Part shown: in pieces, positions 35,461 through 43,113 of the stretch
Numbering within the stretch: position 1 is the first letter of the stretch
Layout: each line of letters begins with the position of its first letter
Origin: Candidatus Flexifilum breve
GTDB taxonomy: Bacteria; Chloroflexota; Anaerolineae; Aggregatilineales; Phototrophicaceae
Length of the DNA: 64,000 nucleotides
Assembly (NCBI GenBank): GCA_016717205.1
Contig: JADKGC010000009.1
Coordinates: 255,106 to 319,105 of the forward strand
Direction of reading: 5' to 3'
Notes under the pieces: model-generated
Database searches by the model: none
Told to the model about the DNA's origin: nothing
What the model saw: only the letters and a program-made list of their open reading frames with translations
Position numbers and translations under genes: made by a program

Positions 35461-36492
35461 ATGGCGTTGAAGGTAACGTTGTTTGGTGGCACAGGTCAAG
35501 GGAAGACCTGCTATACGCTGGCGCTGCTGTATCTCATGGTAGACGGGATCGACGGCTTTCGCATTGAAGACGAAGATGTGAACACCACGACGAAATACAT
35601 GAAGCCGTGGGCGGATTTCGTCATGGAAAAAGAATGGCCCGCGCCGACGATGGGTCGCCGCGAAGACACGTTCCGCCTGTATTTTCAGGATCAGTTCATC
35701 ACCGACTTCCTGTGGGTCGACTATCAGGGCGGCGCGATCAACCAACCGACCGACGAATCGGATGCGGCAGCGCAGCTCCACGCCGACATTCAGGAGAGCA
35801 ACGCCGTCATCATCGTGGCGGATGCTTACACCATCGCCACCCGCCCGCTGATCGAAGCCCGCATGCTCACGTCCGCGCCGCTCATCTTCCATCTGCTCAA
35901 CACCTACAAATTCCGCCCGGCGCAAGAAGGCGAAATGGGCGTCAACGAGGGGATCACCGTGGCGATTGTGCTCACCAAAGCCGACGCGCTCCCCGATGAA
36001 TTCAAAGAGAATAACTTCGAGAAACTGTACGCCCGCGCCCGCCAGGTCTTTCAGGGTGTGCACGACTTCGTCGCCGAAGAACGCGCGAAGGTCAGTGGTT
36101 TGCGCCCGTGGCTCTACCCGTCCGCCATGCTGGCCGTCTCGATTGTCGGCGAAGGCAACGCCACCCTCGCCGCGGAAGGCAAAGGCTACGAGCTCGCGAG
36201 CTTCAACCTCGCCGGGTCACCGGAACCCGAGAACATCCAGTATCCGTTCCTCTACTCTATCGGCAATGAACTGGATCGCACTGCGCTGATCCTTGAGGAG
36301 CACATGGGCGATCTGGAAACTCGCCTCTCCAAGCTCGACAAGAACGTGTTGGCGCGCATTTTGCGCGGGCGGACGATCAAGCAACTGCACGAAGAACGCG
36401 TGGAACTGGCGGAGCGGCTCAAAGAGATGGAACCGAAGATTCGCACCGTGACGAAGACCGCGAACAAGAAGATGCGACCGCTGCTGGTCTAA
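35461..36492 (+). CDS. P-loop GTPase-like protein (TRAFAC-type) of unknown system
   Basis: This 343-residue protein starts with a P-loop (LFGGTGQGKT, residues 7-16). WVDYQGG (85-91) fits the G3/Walker B position (DxxG), and LTKAD (171-175) fits the G4 base-specificity motif, so GTP binding is likely. The C-terminal 60 residues are strongly helical and charged (KQLHEERVELAERLKEMEPK), suggesting a coiled coil. There is no membrane segment. The arrangement resembles the GTPases of GTPase-associated (GAP1-type) systems described in predicted conflict or signalling modules. This assignment is an inference. The next gene starts 4 bases after its stop, and four genes form a tight operon to 39145. 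Confidence 0.75.
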   Translation: MALKVTLFGGTGQGKTCYTLALLYLMVDGIDGFRIEDEDVNTTTKYMKPWADFVMEKEWPAPTMGRREDTFRLYFQDQFITDFLWVDYQGGAINQPTDESDAAAQLHADIQESNAVIIVADAYTIATRPLIEARMLTSAPLIFHLLNTYKFRPAQEGEMGVNEGITVAIVLTKADALPDEFKENNFEKLYARARQVFQGVHDFVAEERAKVSGLRPWLYPSAMLAVSIVGEGNATLAAEGKGYELASFNLAGSPEPENIQYPFLYSIGNELDRTALILEEHMGDLETRLSKLDKNVLARILRGRTIKQLHEERVELAERLKEMEPKIRTVTKTANKKMRPLLV

Positions 36493-36496
36493 GCCG

Positions 36497-37510
36497 ATGC
36501 GCTACGAACAGTTTTTGTTCACCCGCAATCAGGAACGCGACTTTACGGCGTTTGTGCGTCCCGCGGCGCTGACGAATAAAGACATCAGCACCATCGGGAA
36601 TATCTTCAACTACGTGCACGAGATCGCCCGGCTGGCACGCGACTTTCCGAGCGTATACTGTTTCGCCCTCGGCGAGTACTACCTGCTCGTCCGCCATTAC
36701 AACAGCGGTCGTCGCCATGCGGGGCGCGCCATCGGCGTGATCGAGGGGATCGCCGTGCATCAAAGTGAGGGCGGCGACTTCGCGCGCGCACTGCCCGACT
36801 TCATGGCCGACCTCGAACAGCTCAACGTGGTGGATACGCTGCCCGATCTCGAAAGTCAGGCGACCAGCCTGTCGCCCGTCATCATCTGGCAAGGGAGCGC
36901 CGCGCCGCGCCTCCCCAACGATGACTTCGTCGGTGAGTTTCTCGGGCGCATTGACGAGGATCGGTTGTTCCTGCCCTTCTCGCAGCGCGGTTGGATGATG
37001 CTGCGCGCCGTTCTCAGCTATCACCCTTATGCCGCGCCACCGCTGTTCGCGTTCGGCACCAATTCGAGCGCGCTCGGCGAATTCGCGGCCCGCGGCATCG
37101 ACATGGATGTTGTCAGTTACTTCAACACGGATCTTCCCGCCTACCGCAGCCGCGCGACCGGGCACAAGCGCGGCCCCGTACTCGACTTTCCGTGGGAAGA
37201 CCCCGAGCCGGCCATTGCGCCGTCGATGGCCATTCGCCCGCCGACCGGGGACGACACGATCCCGGAGTTCCTCGGCGAACGCCCGAAGGCCGCTCCGGCG
37301 GCGCCACCGCCGCCCGCTGTCACCCCACGCGCCCGGCTGGATCAGCCGCTCGACCTGATTTCCGACGAGACGCCGCTGCTCACCATCCGCGAGATGCGTG
37401 ACCGCATCCGCGCCGAGTCCCAAGTCGAACCACCCCCACCGCCGACGGGTTTCGATCCACTGCGGTGGATTGTGCGCCTGTTCGAATCCCTAATTTCCAA
37501 AAACAAATAG
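36497..37510 (+). CDS. Partner protein of the GTPase, possibly GAP1-N-like
   Basis: This 337-residue protein has an N-terminal globular region (about 1-230) beginning YEQFLFTRNQERDFTAFVRP, with LTNKDISTIGNIF and FALGEYYLLVRHYNSGRR. The pattern is reminiscent of the N-terminal domain of GTPase-associated protein 1, but I cannot confirm this without a profile search. A Pro-rich linker follows (about 255-275, APAAPPPPAV and a later PPPPPTGF). The C-terminus ends in a short amphipathic helix (LRWIVRLFESLISKNK) that could bind a membrane. It is separated from the GTPase gene by 4 bases and from the small downstream gene by 12. No enzyme motif is visible. Confidence 0.7.
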   Translation: MRYEQFLFTRNQERDFTAFVRPAALTNKDISTIGNIFNYVHEIARLARDFPSVYCFALGEYYLLVRHYNSGRRHAGRAIGVIEGIAVHQSEGGDFARALPDFMADLEQLNVVDTLPDLESQATSLSPVIIWQGSAAPRLPNDDFVGEFLGRIDEDRLFLPFSQRGWMMLRAVLSYHPYAAPPLFAFGTNSSALGEFAARGIDMDVVSYFNTDLPAYRSRATGHKRGPVLDFPWEDPEPAIAPSMAIRPPTGDDTIPEFLGERPKAAPAAPPPPAVTPRARLDQPLDLISDETPLLTIREMRDRIRAESQVEPPPPPTGFDPLRWIVRLFESLISKNK

Positions 37511-37522
37511 GAGAAAAACGCA

Positions 37523-37744
37523 ATGCGCGGCACTTGGATCAAGTACACGCCGAGCGACAGCACGGTGGAAATTTTCAACATCGACAACGCAACGCGCTTC
37601 CGCCACGTCGATACCCCGCACGAAGCCTTCGTCGAAGTGCATGCGGACGACGCTGTACATACGATCACCCGCATGGTCGACCCGGAAGCCTATCAGATCG
37701 TTTTGCGCTACATTCAGCAGACGACCGGGTTTGAAGTCGGCTAG
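37523..37744 (+). CDS. Small conserved-looking protein of the GTPase operon
   Basis: This 73-residue soluble protein begins MRGTWIKYTPSDSTVEIF and contains RHVDTPHEAFVEVHADDAVH and ITRMVDPEAYQIVLRYIQQT. It has no membrane segment, no Cys and no known motif. The alternating hydrophobic pattern in the first half suggests beta strands, followed by a C-terminal helix. A strong AGGAG ribosome site precedes it. It sits 12 bases after the GTPase partner gene and 3 bases before the second radical SAM gene. Such placement suggests a dedicated accessory or regulatory subunit. I do not recognise the family. Confidence 0.7.
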   Translation: MRGTWIKYTPSDSTVEIFNIDNATRFRHVDTPHEAFVEVHADDAVHTITRMVDPEAYQIVLRYIQQTTGFEVG

Positions 37745-37747
37745 CCG

Positions 37748-39145
37748 ATGGATATTCTGCTCACCCACGGCTACTTCCTCCACGAAGATCCACACGAACA
37801 GCAGGTGATGAAGCCCTACCCTCCATTGGGTATTCTGCACCTCTCGTCGTACCTCAAGAGTCAAGGTTATGCCGTGGGCGTCTTCGACGCGACATTCAGC
37901 CGCCTCGAAGATTTCAGCGGGTTAATTGCCCGTGAGCGCCCGTCTTTAGTCGGCATCTACACCAACTTGATGACCAAGTTCAACGTGCTGAAGATGGTTA
38001 GCATGTGCAAGGCGCAGGGCGTGAAGGTAGTTTTGGGTGGGCCGGAGCCGCCGTATTATGCCCAGGAGTATCTCGATCACGGCGCCGATGTGATCGTCGT
38101 GGGCGAAGGCGAGCTCACGCTCGCCGCCTTGATCCCGCACCTTGCTCAACACGGGCTACAGGATTTGCACCAGATACAGGGCATTGCCTATCTGGATGCG
38201 GAGGGCTGCGCGGTCAAGACCGAGCCGCGCCCGCTGATCGCCGACCTGAGCGCGCATCCGTGGGCCGATCGCGAGGCGATTGACATCCCGCAGTACATGC
38301 GGGTGTGGAAGGAGCATCACGGGCGGAGCTCCATTTCGGTGATTCAGGCACGCGGCTGCCCGTATACCTGTACGTGGTGCAGCCATTCGGTCTACGGCAA
38401 CACGCACCGCCGCCGCACCCCCGCCGACGCCGCCGACGAACTGCTGTGGATCAAAGAGCAGTACAATCCGGATATGATCTGGTACGCCGACGATGTGTTC
38501 GCCATCAACCACCGCTGGTTCTTCGAATATCACGCGGAGCTGAAGAAACGCGGTGTCCGCATCCCGTTTGAGTGCATCTCGCGGGCGGATCGACTGAACG
38601 AGGACGTCGTCAAAGCCTTCGCGGATATGGGCTGCTTCCGCGTGTGGAATGGCTCCGAGAGCGGATCGCAGCGCATCCTCGATCTGATGCAGCGCAAAGT
38701 GCAGGTCGCCGATGTGCAGGCCAAAACGCACCTGCTGCGGCGCTACGGCATTGAAACGGGTATGTTCATCATGCTCGGTTATGAAGGCGAAGAGATCCGC
38801 GACCTCGAAGAAACGGTTGACCACCTGAAACGCTCGAACCCGGACGTATTCCTGACGACCGTCGCCTACCCCATCAAAGGCACGCCGTACTACACCGAAG
38901 TCGAGAACCGCGTCCTGAGCCACAAGCCGTGGCACGACCGCAGCGACCGCGATCTCACGGTGGCAGGGCGACGTTCGCGGCGCTTCTACAGCTATGCGAC
39001 GCGCTGGATGGTCAGTGAGGTTGCGCTCAGCAAGGCAAAGGTCGACGGTGCGCCCGCGCTCAAACAGATCAAGCTGGCACTCAATGCGCGCCTCGGGCGT
39101 ATCGGGATGGAAATCACGAAAAATGACCTAGAAAGATCAGGCTAG
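37748..39145 (+). CDS. B12-binding radical SAM protein in the GTPase operon
   Basis: This 465-residue protein has a cobalamin-binding-like N-terminal domain (about 1-150; PYPPLGILHLSSYLKSQGY, VIVVGEGELTL) and a radical SAM core with cluster Cys 204, 208 and 211 in ARGCPYTCTWC. Later blocks FRVWNGSESGSQRILDLMQ and FIMLGYEGEEIRDLEE match the paralogue at 33836-35386, which has the same organisation but also carries a repeat insertion. The start lies 3 bases after the 73-residue gene, so it is co-translated with the GTPase unit. It is a likely methyltransferase or C-C bond-forming enzyme. The substrate is unknown; the methyltransferase and flippase genes that follow point to a lipid-linked or polysaccharide product. 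Confidence 0.9.
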   Translation: MDILLTHGYFLHEDPHEQQVMKPYPPLGILHLSSYLKSQGYAVGVFDATFSRLEDFSGLIARERPSLVGIYTNLMTKFNVLKMVSMCKAQGVKVVLGGPEPPYYAQEYLDHGADVIVVGEGELTLAALIPHLAQHGLQDLHQIQGIAYLDAEGCAVKTEPRPLIADLSAHPWADREAIDIPQYMRVWKEHHGRSSISVIQARGCPYTCTWCSHSVYGNTHRRRTPADAADELLWIKEQYNPDMIWYADDVFAINHRWFFEYHAELKKRGVRIPFECISRADRLNEDVVKAFADMGCFRVWNGSESGSQRILDLMQRKVQVADVQAKTHLLRRYGIETGMFIMLGYEGEEIRDLEETVDHLKRSNPDVFLTTVAYPIKGTPYYTEVENRVLSHKPWHDRSDRDLTVAGRRSRRFYSYATRWMVSEVALSKAKVDGAPALKQIKLALNARLGRIGMEITKNDLERSG

Positions 39146-39203
39146 CGCCAGCGGATTATGCTTTACACTGAGAACGTAGCGCCACCTATGCTTTGGCTTG
39201 TTA

Positions 39204-39971
39204 ATGACTTTTGATGCTTTAGCGACGACCTACGACGACGATTTCACCCACTCCCCGATTGCGCAATATCTGCGCCGTCGGGTCCATAGCCGTTTGGATC
39301 GGCATTTTCAGCGTTACGACAACATCCTTGAACTCGGCTGCGGCACGGGCGAGGATGCGCTGCATCTAGCAGAACGGGGCATGCATGTCACCGCGACCGA
39401 TGCCAGCCCCTCCATGCTGGAGATAGCCGCGCACAAGACAGCGCACACGCAGCGGGTCACCACTCGTCAGCTTGACCTTGACCAATTGCCGTCGGTCACG
39501 CCCGTGTACGACGGCGTGTTCTCCAACTTCGGCGCGATCAACGTGCTCCCCAAGTGGCGACCCTTGGCGAAGTGGATGAAAGACCGCGTCAAGCCGGGTG
39601 GCATCGTCGCCTTCGGCGTGATGAGCCGCGTGTGCCTGTGGGAGATCGCCTGGCACAGCGCGCACGGAGATTTCAAGACAGCCTTCCGCCGTTCGCGTGG
39701 CACCGCCGCGTTCCGCCCTACCGTCACGGCCACACCAATCCCGATCTACTATCCGACGATCCAACAACTCGATGAGGCTTTCGCGCCCCACTTTTCGCGG
39801 ATCCATGTCGAACCGCTGGGCTTCTTCCTGCCACCGAGCGACGCCTATGGGGTGATCGAAAAGCGGCCGCAGATCCTCGCCAAACTGCTCGCTCTAGAGG
39901 CAAAGTTCGGACGTTCACCCCTGTTCGCTAATTTCGCGGATCACTACTGGATCGAATACAAACATCAGTGA
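39204..39971 (+). CDS. Class I SAM-dependent methyltransferase
   Basis: This protein of about 255 residues has a Rossmann-type methyltransferase core. Motif I is NILELGCGTGEDALHLAERG, the following acidic region is HVTATDASPSMLEIA, and the post-I segment is DGVFSNFGAINVL. The C-terminal part (about 150-255) is basic and may bind the acceptor. I chose ATG 39204 (MTFDALATTYDDDF, typical of the family); TTG 39198 is an alternative. It overlaps the flippase gene (GTGA), so the two are translationally coupled. The acceptor may be an intermediate of a lipid-linked pathway, judged only by its neighbours. Confidence 0.85.
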   Translation: MTFDALATTYDDDFTHSPIAQYLRRRVHSRLDRHFQRYDNILELGCGTGEDALHLAERGMHVTATDASPSMLEIAAHKTAHTQRVTTRQLDLDQLPSVTPVYDGVFSNFGAINVLPKWRPLAKWMKDRVKPGGIVAFGVMSRVCLWEIAWHSAHGDFKTAFRRSRGTAAFRPTVTATPIPIYYPTIQQLDEAFAPHFSRIHVEPLGFFLPPSDAYGVIEKRPQILAKLLALEAKFGRSPLFANFADHYWIEYKHQ

Positions 39972-41182
39972 CGCTCAGCCGCCTCCCATCCAACACACTG
40001 ACGCTCCTCGGCAGCAACCTTGGCGGCGCGCTCCTGTTGTTCGTCCTCTCCGCGCTCATTGGCCGCACCTTCGGCAGCCCAGGCTTAGGTGTGTATGCGG
40101 TGGCGCTGGCGTGGGTCTACCCACTGAGTCTGGTGGTCGAATTCGGCTTGACAACGCTCATGACGCGGGCAATCAGCGCCGATTCCACGCAAATCCCCGC
40201 CTACATGGAGTCGATCACCGTCGCACGACTGCTGCTCGGCGGCGGGGTGCTGATCGCCTTTTACTTGGCAGCGCCGCTCATCAGCCGCGATCCGGTGGTG
40301 ATCACCGCGCTGCAAATCTCCGCACCGCTGATCGTGATTCAGCCGTTCTACAGCCAGTTCACAACTGTGTTCAAAGCACAGGGGCGTTTGTGGACGATCC
40401 CCGCGCTCAACCTCGGCATGATCGGAGCACAAGTTGTGCTGACCACCATCGCACTCGCTTACGGTGGAAATGTCCTGCACGCGCTCAGCCTGAACACCGT
40501 GACTTCTGCCGGGCAGTTAGTCGCAGCATGGTGGTTATATCAACGCCTCACTCTGGCCGAACAAGCTCGCCTCCCCCTCTCCCTTGGAAGAGGGGGTTGG
40601 GGGGTGAGGTTAGTCACTCTTCTCCGCGCGGCATTTCCGTTCGCGCTGGCGGCAATCTTCGCGGCGCTGCAAGCGCGAATGGTCTTTTTGCTGCTCGAAC
40701 AGCAGGTGATCGAAGCCGGTTACTTCAGCGCGGCGAACCGCTTCATCGAAGCGGCCAAACTGCTGCCGAACGCATTTTTCGCCGCTTTGTTCCCACTGAT
40801 CGGCTCGGCTTCGGTGCAGGGCGCCTTTCGCCCCGCGGCTCTCGGACTAGCCGCCTTCGGGCTGGTCGCGGGGATCGGCTTCACGGTCACCGCGCCGCTC
40901 TTACTCACGCTGGTTTTCGGTGGCGGCTTTCAGCCCGCGGTCCCCACCCTGATTGTACTCGGTTGGTCGTTGCTTTTCTTTGCGCTGCGCGGCGCACGTA
41001 CCATCTATTGGTATGCGCATAGCGGGGAACACTTCGTCAATGGGGTGAACGCATTCGCCGTTGTGGCGATCTTCGTGCTCAGCGCGGCGCTGATTCCGGC
41101 GTATGGGGCCGTCGGCGGCGCGGTCGCGGTACTGCTGACCGATTTAGGGGTGACGACGGTGCTGTATATCCGCAATGCGTAG
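39968..41182 (+). CDS. Flippase-like polysaccharide exporter (MOP/Wzx type) with in-frame repeat insertion
   Basis: This 404-residue membrane protein has about 10-12 helices. The N-terminal NLGGALLLFVLSALIGRTFG, SPGLGVYAVALAWVYPLSLV and EFGLTTLMTRAI are typical of MOP-superfamily oligosaccharide flippases. It would move a lipid-linked glycan or lipid across the membrane. It starts at GTG 39968, overlapping the methyltransferase stop. Residues about 202-215 (LPLSLGRGGWGVRL) are encoded by a palindromic repeat that inserts in frame between two helices. The stop codon is contributed by another palindrome (41179-41206), so the native C-terminus may also have changed. Confidence 0.85.
   Translation: MTLSRLPSNTLTLLGSNLGGALLLFVLSALIGRTFGSPGLGVYAVALAWVYPLSLVVEFGLTTLMTRAISADSTQIPAYMESITVARLLLGGGVLIAFYLAAPLISRDPVVITALQISAPLIVIQPFYSQFTTVFKAQGRLWTIPALNLGMIGAQVVLTTIALAYGGNVLHALSLNTVTSAGQLVAAWWLYQRLTLAEQARLPLSLGRGGWGVRLVTLLRAAFPFALAAIFAALQARMVFLLLEQQVIEAGYFSAANRFIEAAKLLPNAFFAALFPLIGSASVQGAFRPAALGLAAFGLVAGIGFTVTAPLLLTLVFGGGFQPAVPTLIVLGWSLLFFALRGARTIYWYAHSGEHFVNGVNAFAVVAIFVLSAALIPAYGAVGGAVAVLLTDLGVTTVLYIRNA
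40571..40612 (-). repeat. Palindromic repeat inside the flippase coding sequence
   Basis: On the minus strand this element reads ACCTCACCCCCCAACCCCCT followed by a hairpin of CTCTTCC and GGGAGAG. It aligns with the element at 34288-34326 in the opposite orientation. It adds about 14 residues without breaking the frame. Confidence 0.8.
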
Positions 41183-41206
41183 GGGCGCACGGCCGTGCGC
41201 CCCTAC
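41179..41206. repeat. Perfect 28-bp palindrome between convergent genes
   Basis: GTAGGGGCGCACGG (41179-41192) is followed directly by its exact reverse complement (41193-41206). TAG at 41180-41182 is the stop codon of the flippase gene. The palindrome lies between convergent genes and can act as a bidirectional terminator. Confidence 0.8.
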
Positions 41207-41226
41207 TGATTTGGCTTTGAAGCCAT

Positions 41227-42282
41227 CTACGGGTTCTTGACCTGCACCGTACGCCCCGGCTTGATCGTGACATTGCCGTTCAGGTCGCCGAGCAGATCCC
41301 AGTCATTCGTAGCGACATACGCTACCCAGAAATCACCGCGCTGCTTGAGTCCCGGCGCATTCAGCTTGACCGCCAGCTTATTCATGCGATCCTGCCGCAC
41401 TTCCGCCAGCTTGGCGATCAACAGTTTCTCGGTCGCGAGGTCGGGTAGGCGGCCGCGGACTGGAAGCGAGAGCGCGCCTTCCGCCAGCGCGATCATGTCG
41501 TGGCGCAGCCCGTGATTGATCGCCATATCGAACAGCAGTGCGCGCCCCAAAGCGCTGTTGATGTTGCGCGGCACGGCGCTCAGATTCATGGCGGCGTTCC
41601 AGTACACGTCGGTCGCGACGGCGTCCTGCGCTTCTTGCATAATGGGGTCGGGCGCAGCGGCGACGAGCAGATTCTTGAGGTTCTGGTCGTTGCGCAGATT
41701 CGCGTCCCGCGCCTTGATCGGCTCGTAGTACTGCGAGCGCAGTTGATCGGCAATCGACCCAGTCGCCTTCTGCAAATACTTATCGAGCACCGAGAATAGG
41801 CTGCCCGACGCCAATGTGAATTGGAAACGCCCGTAGCTGATGACGCCGTCGTCGCGGTTCTGGTACGTCGCGTAGCCGCCGCCCTCAAACCCCGCCGTGA
41901 TATTGAATGCGGCTTTGCGAACCCGCTCCGGATCGCCCGGCGGCCGCACGATCACTTCGACACGCGTCAGCCCGAACGCCCACGTCGGCGTGGACAGGCT
42001 CGAATAGCCAACCGAGCCGCAGTCGCCGACAATATCGAGGAGGTCATCGCGAATCCAACCGCGCCCACCATCTGGCAAATCCACGTTGAACCATTGGTAG
42101 ACCTTACCTGACAGCGCCGCTTTCTGCTGCTGATCGGGCTGCACATCGCGCACCGTCAAATCCATGGTGCCAACGGCCAGCGTGGTTAGGATCTCGGTAT
42201 TCGTCCCCGGCCCTTTGCGCACGTTGATGCGAGCAAAGTCGGACTCGATGCGAACAGAAACTTTGCAAAGAACATTTGCCAT
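41227..42282 (-). CDS. SH3b plus lysozyme-like (GH46-like) protein
   Basis: This 351-residue protein has an N-terminal bacterial SH3 domain (about 1-88; INVRKGPGTNTEILTTLAVG, WFNVDLPDGGRGWIRDDLL). The C-terminal domain resembles GH46 chitosanase and related lysozyme-fold hydrolases (about 118-325). The proposed catalytic Glu lies in NITAGFEGGGYATYQNRDD and is followed by GVISYGRFQF. NSALGRALLFDMAINHG resembles the helix after the active site in that family. It would cut chitosan or peptidoglycan. There is no signal peptide, so secretion must use another route, or the protein may be phage- or toxin-like. A weaker alternative is a structural role without catalysis. Confidence 0.72.
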   Translation of the reverse strand: MANVLCKVSVRIESDFARINVRKGPGTNTEILTTLAVGTMDLTVRDVQPDQQQKAALSGKVYQWFNVDLPDGGRGWIRDDLLDIVGDCGSVGYSSLSTPTWAFGLTRVEVIVRPPGDPERVRKAAFNITAGFEGGGYATYQNRDDGVISYGRFQFTLASGSLFSVLDKYLQKATGSIADQLRSQYYEPIKARDANLRNDQNLKNLLVAAAPDPIMQEAQDAVATDVYWNAAMNLSAVPRNINSALGRALLFDMAINHGLRHDMIALAEGALSLPVRGRLPDLATEKLLIAKLAEVRQDRMNKLAVKLNAPGLKQRGDFWVAYVATNDWDLLGDLNGNVTIKPGRTVQVKNP

Positions 42283-42340
42283 GAGGGTTTTTCCTAAAGA
42301 AAAGATGTCCTGTTGCTAAACAGTATACGCTGAGAATGCT

Positions 42341-43039
42341 TTACCGATGCTTGTGCCACATCCCCGTCCATTCCGGCAAAAGGCTGCGCCCCTCCGCGAT
42401 GAGGCGATCCGCCAGCGTGTCGCCAAAGAAGAAGCGCGTCTTGGCGGCGGCGTCTTCTGGCGAGGCAAACTGATAATCTGTGGGGATTACGGTGCGCGTG
42501 AAGCCGTACGTCGTCTCAAGGAATTGATAGTACGCTTCCAGTCCCGCCGTCGGCGCGCCGGGGCGGTCTGTCCCAGTGCCGAGCGTCTCGAAGATGATCG
42601 CCGTGCCGCCCGGTCGCAGCACGCGCAGCATTTCCCCGACCGCCTGACCGATCACCTCGCGCCACGTTTCTGGAAACCACCCGCACGAATGCCCCAGACT
42701 CCACCCGGCAATGGCGAGATCGGCGGAAGCGGAGGGAACAGGCAGCGCGCCGTTATCCGCGACGCCCGTGCGCGCGTTCGTCAAACCGGCGGCATGGAGT
42801 TTGGCTTCGGTCACGCTGAGCATGTGTGCCGACTGGTCAAACGCGCTGATCGAGCGCACGCGTGGCGCGAGGTACAGCGTCAAACGCCCCGTGCCCGCAC
42901 CGAGTTCGATCACATCCAGCCCGCCGAGCGGCCGTACGCCCTCCAGCGCCCTCCATAGGTTACCCTGATAATCTTCGGCGGCGACCATCGCTTCGTAGGC
43001 GTCCGCCTGTGCCGCGTAGATCTGATGAAAATCGGTCAT
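42341..43039 (-). CDS. Class I SAM-dependent methyltransferase
   Basis: This 232-residue protein has motif I GLDVIELGAGTGRLTLYLAP, an adjacent acidic segment ISAFDQSAHMLSV, and post-I AIAGWSLGHSCGWFP. EMLRVLRPGGTAIIFETLGTG is a typical motif III region. It acts on a small molecule or lipid in the cytoplasm, but the substrate is unknown. A downstream gap of 58 bases separates it from the SH3b-lysozyme-like gene. The upstream gap contains the terminator of the phosphohexomutase gene, so it has its own promoter or depends on read-through. Confidence 0.86.
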   Translation of the reverse strand: MTDFHQIYAAQADAYEAMVAAEDYQGNLWRALEGVRPLGGLDVIELGAGTGRLTLYLAPRVRSISAFDQSAHMLSVTEAKLHAAGLTNARTGVADNGALPVPSASADLAIAGWSLGHSCGWFPETWREVIGQAVGEMLRVLRPGGTAIIFETLGTGTDRPGAPTAGLEAYYQFLETTYGFTRTVIPTDYQFASPEDAAAKTRFFFGDTLADRLIAEGRSLLPEWTGMWHKHR

Positions 43040-43066
43040 GAGTTTGTCTCCTCAACGAGCGACAAA

Positions 43067-43092
43067 AAAGGACGAGGCTGAGCTCGTCCTTT
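43067..43092 (-). terminator. Rho-independent terminator of the phosphohexomutase gene
   Basis: On the minus strand AAAGGACGAG (43092-43083) pairs with CTCGTCCTTT (43076-43067) around a 6-base loop and is followed by a run of T. It is placed 22 bases after the stop of the phosphohexomutase gene. The stem resembles the GGACGAGG palindrome at 33764-33783, so it may belong to that repeat family. Confidence 0.8.
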
Positions 43093-43113
43093 GTGCATGA
43101 AATGGCGAAATGG

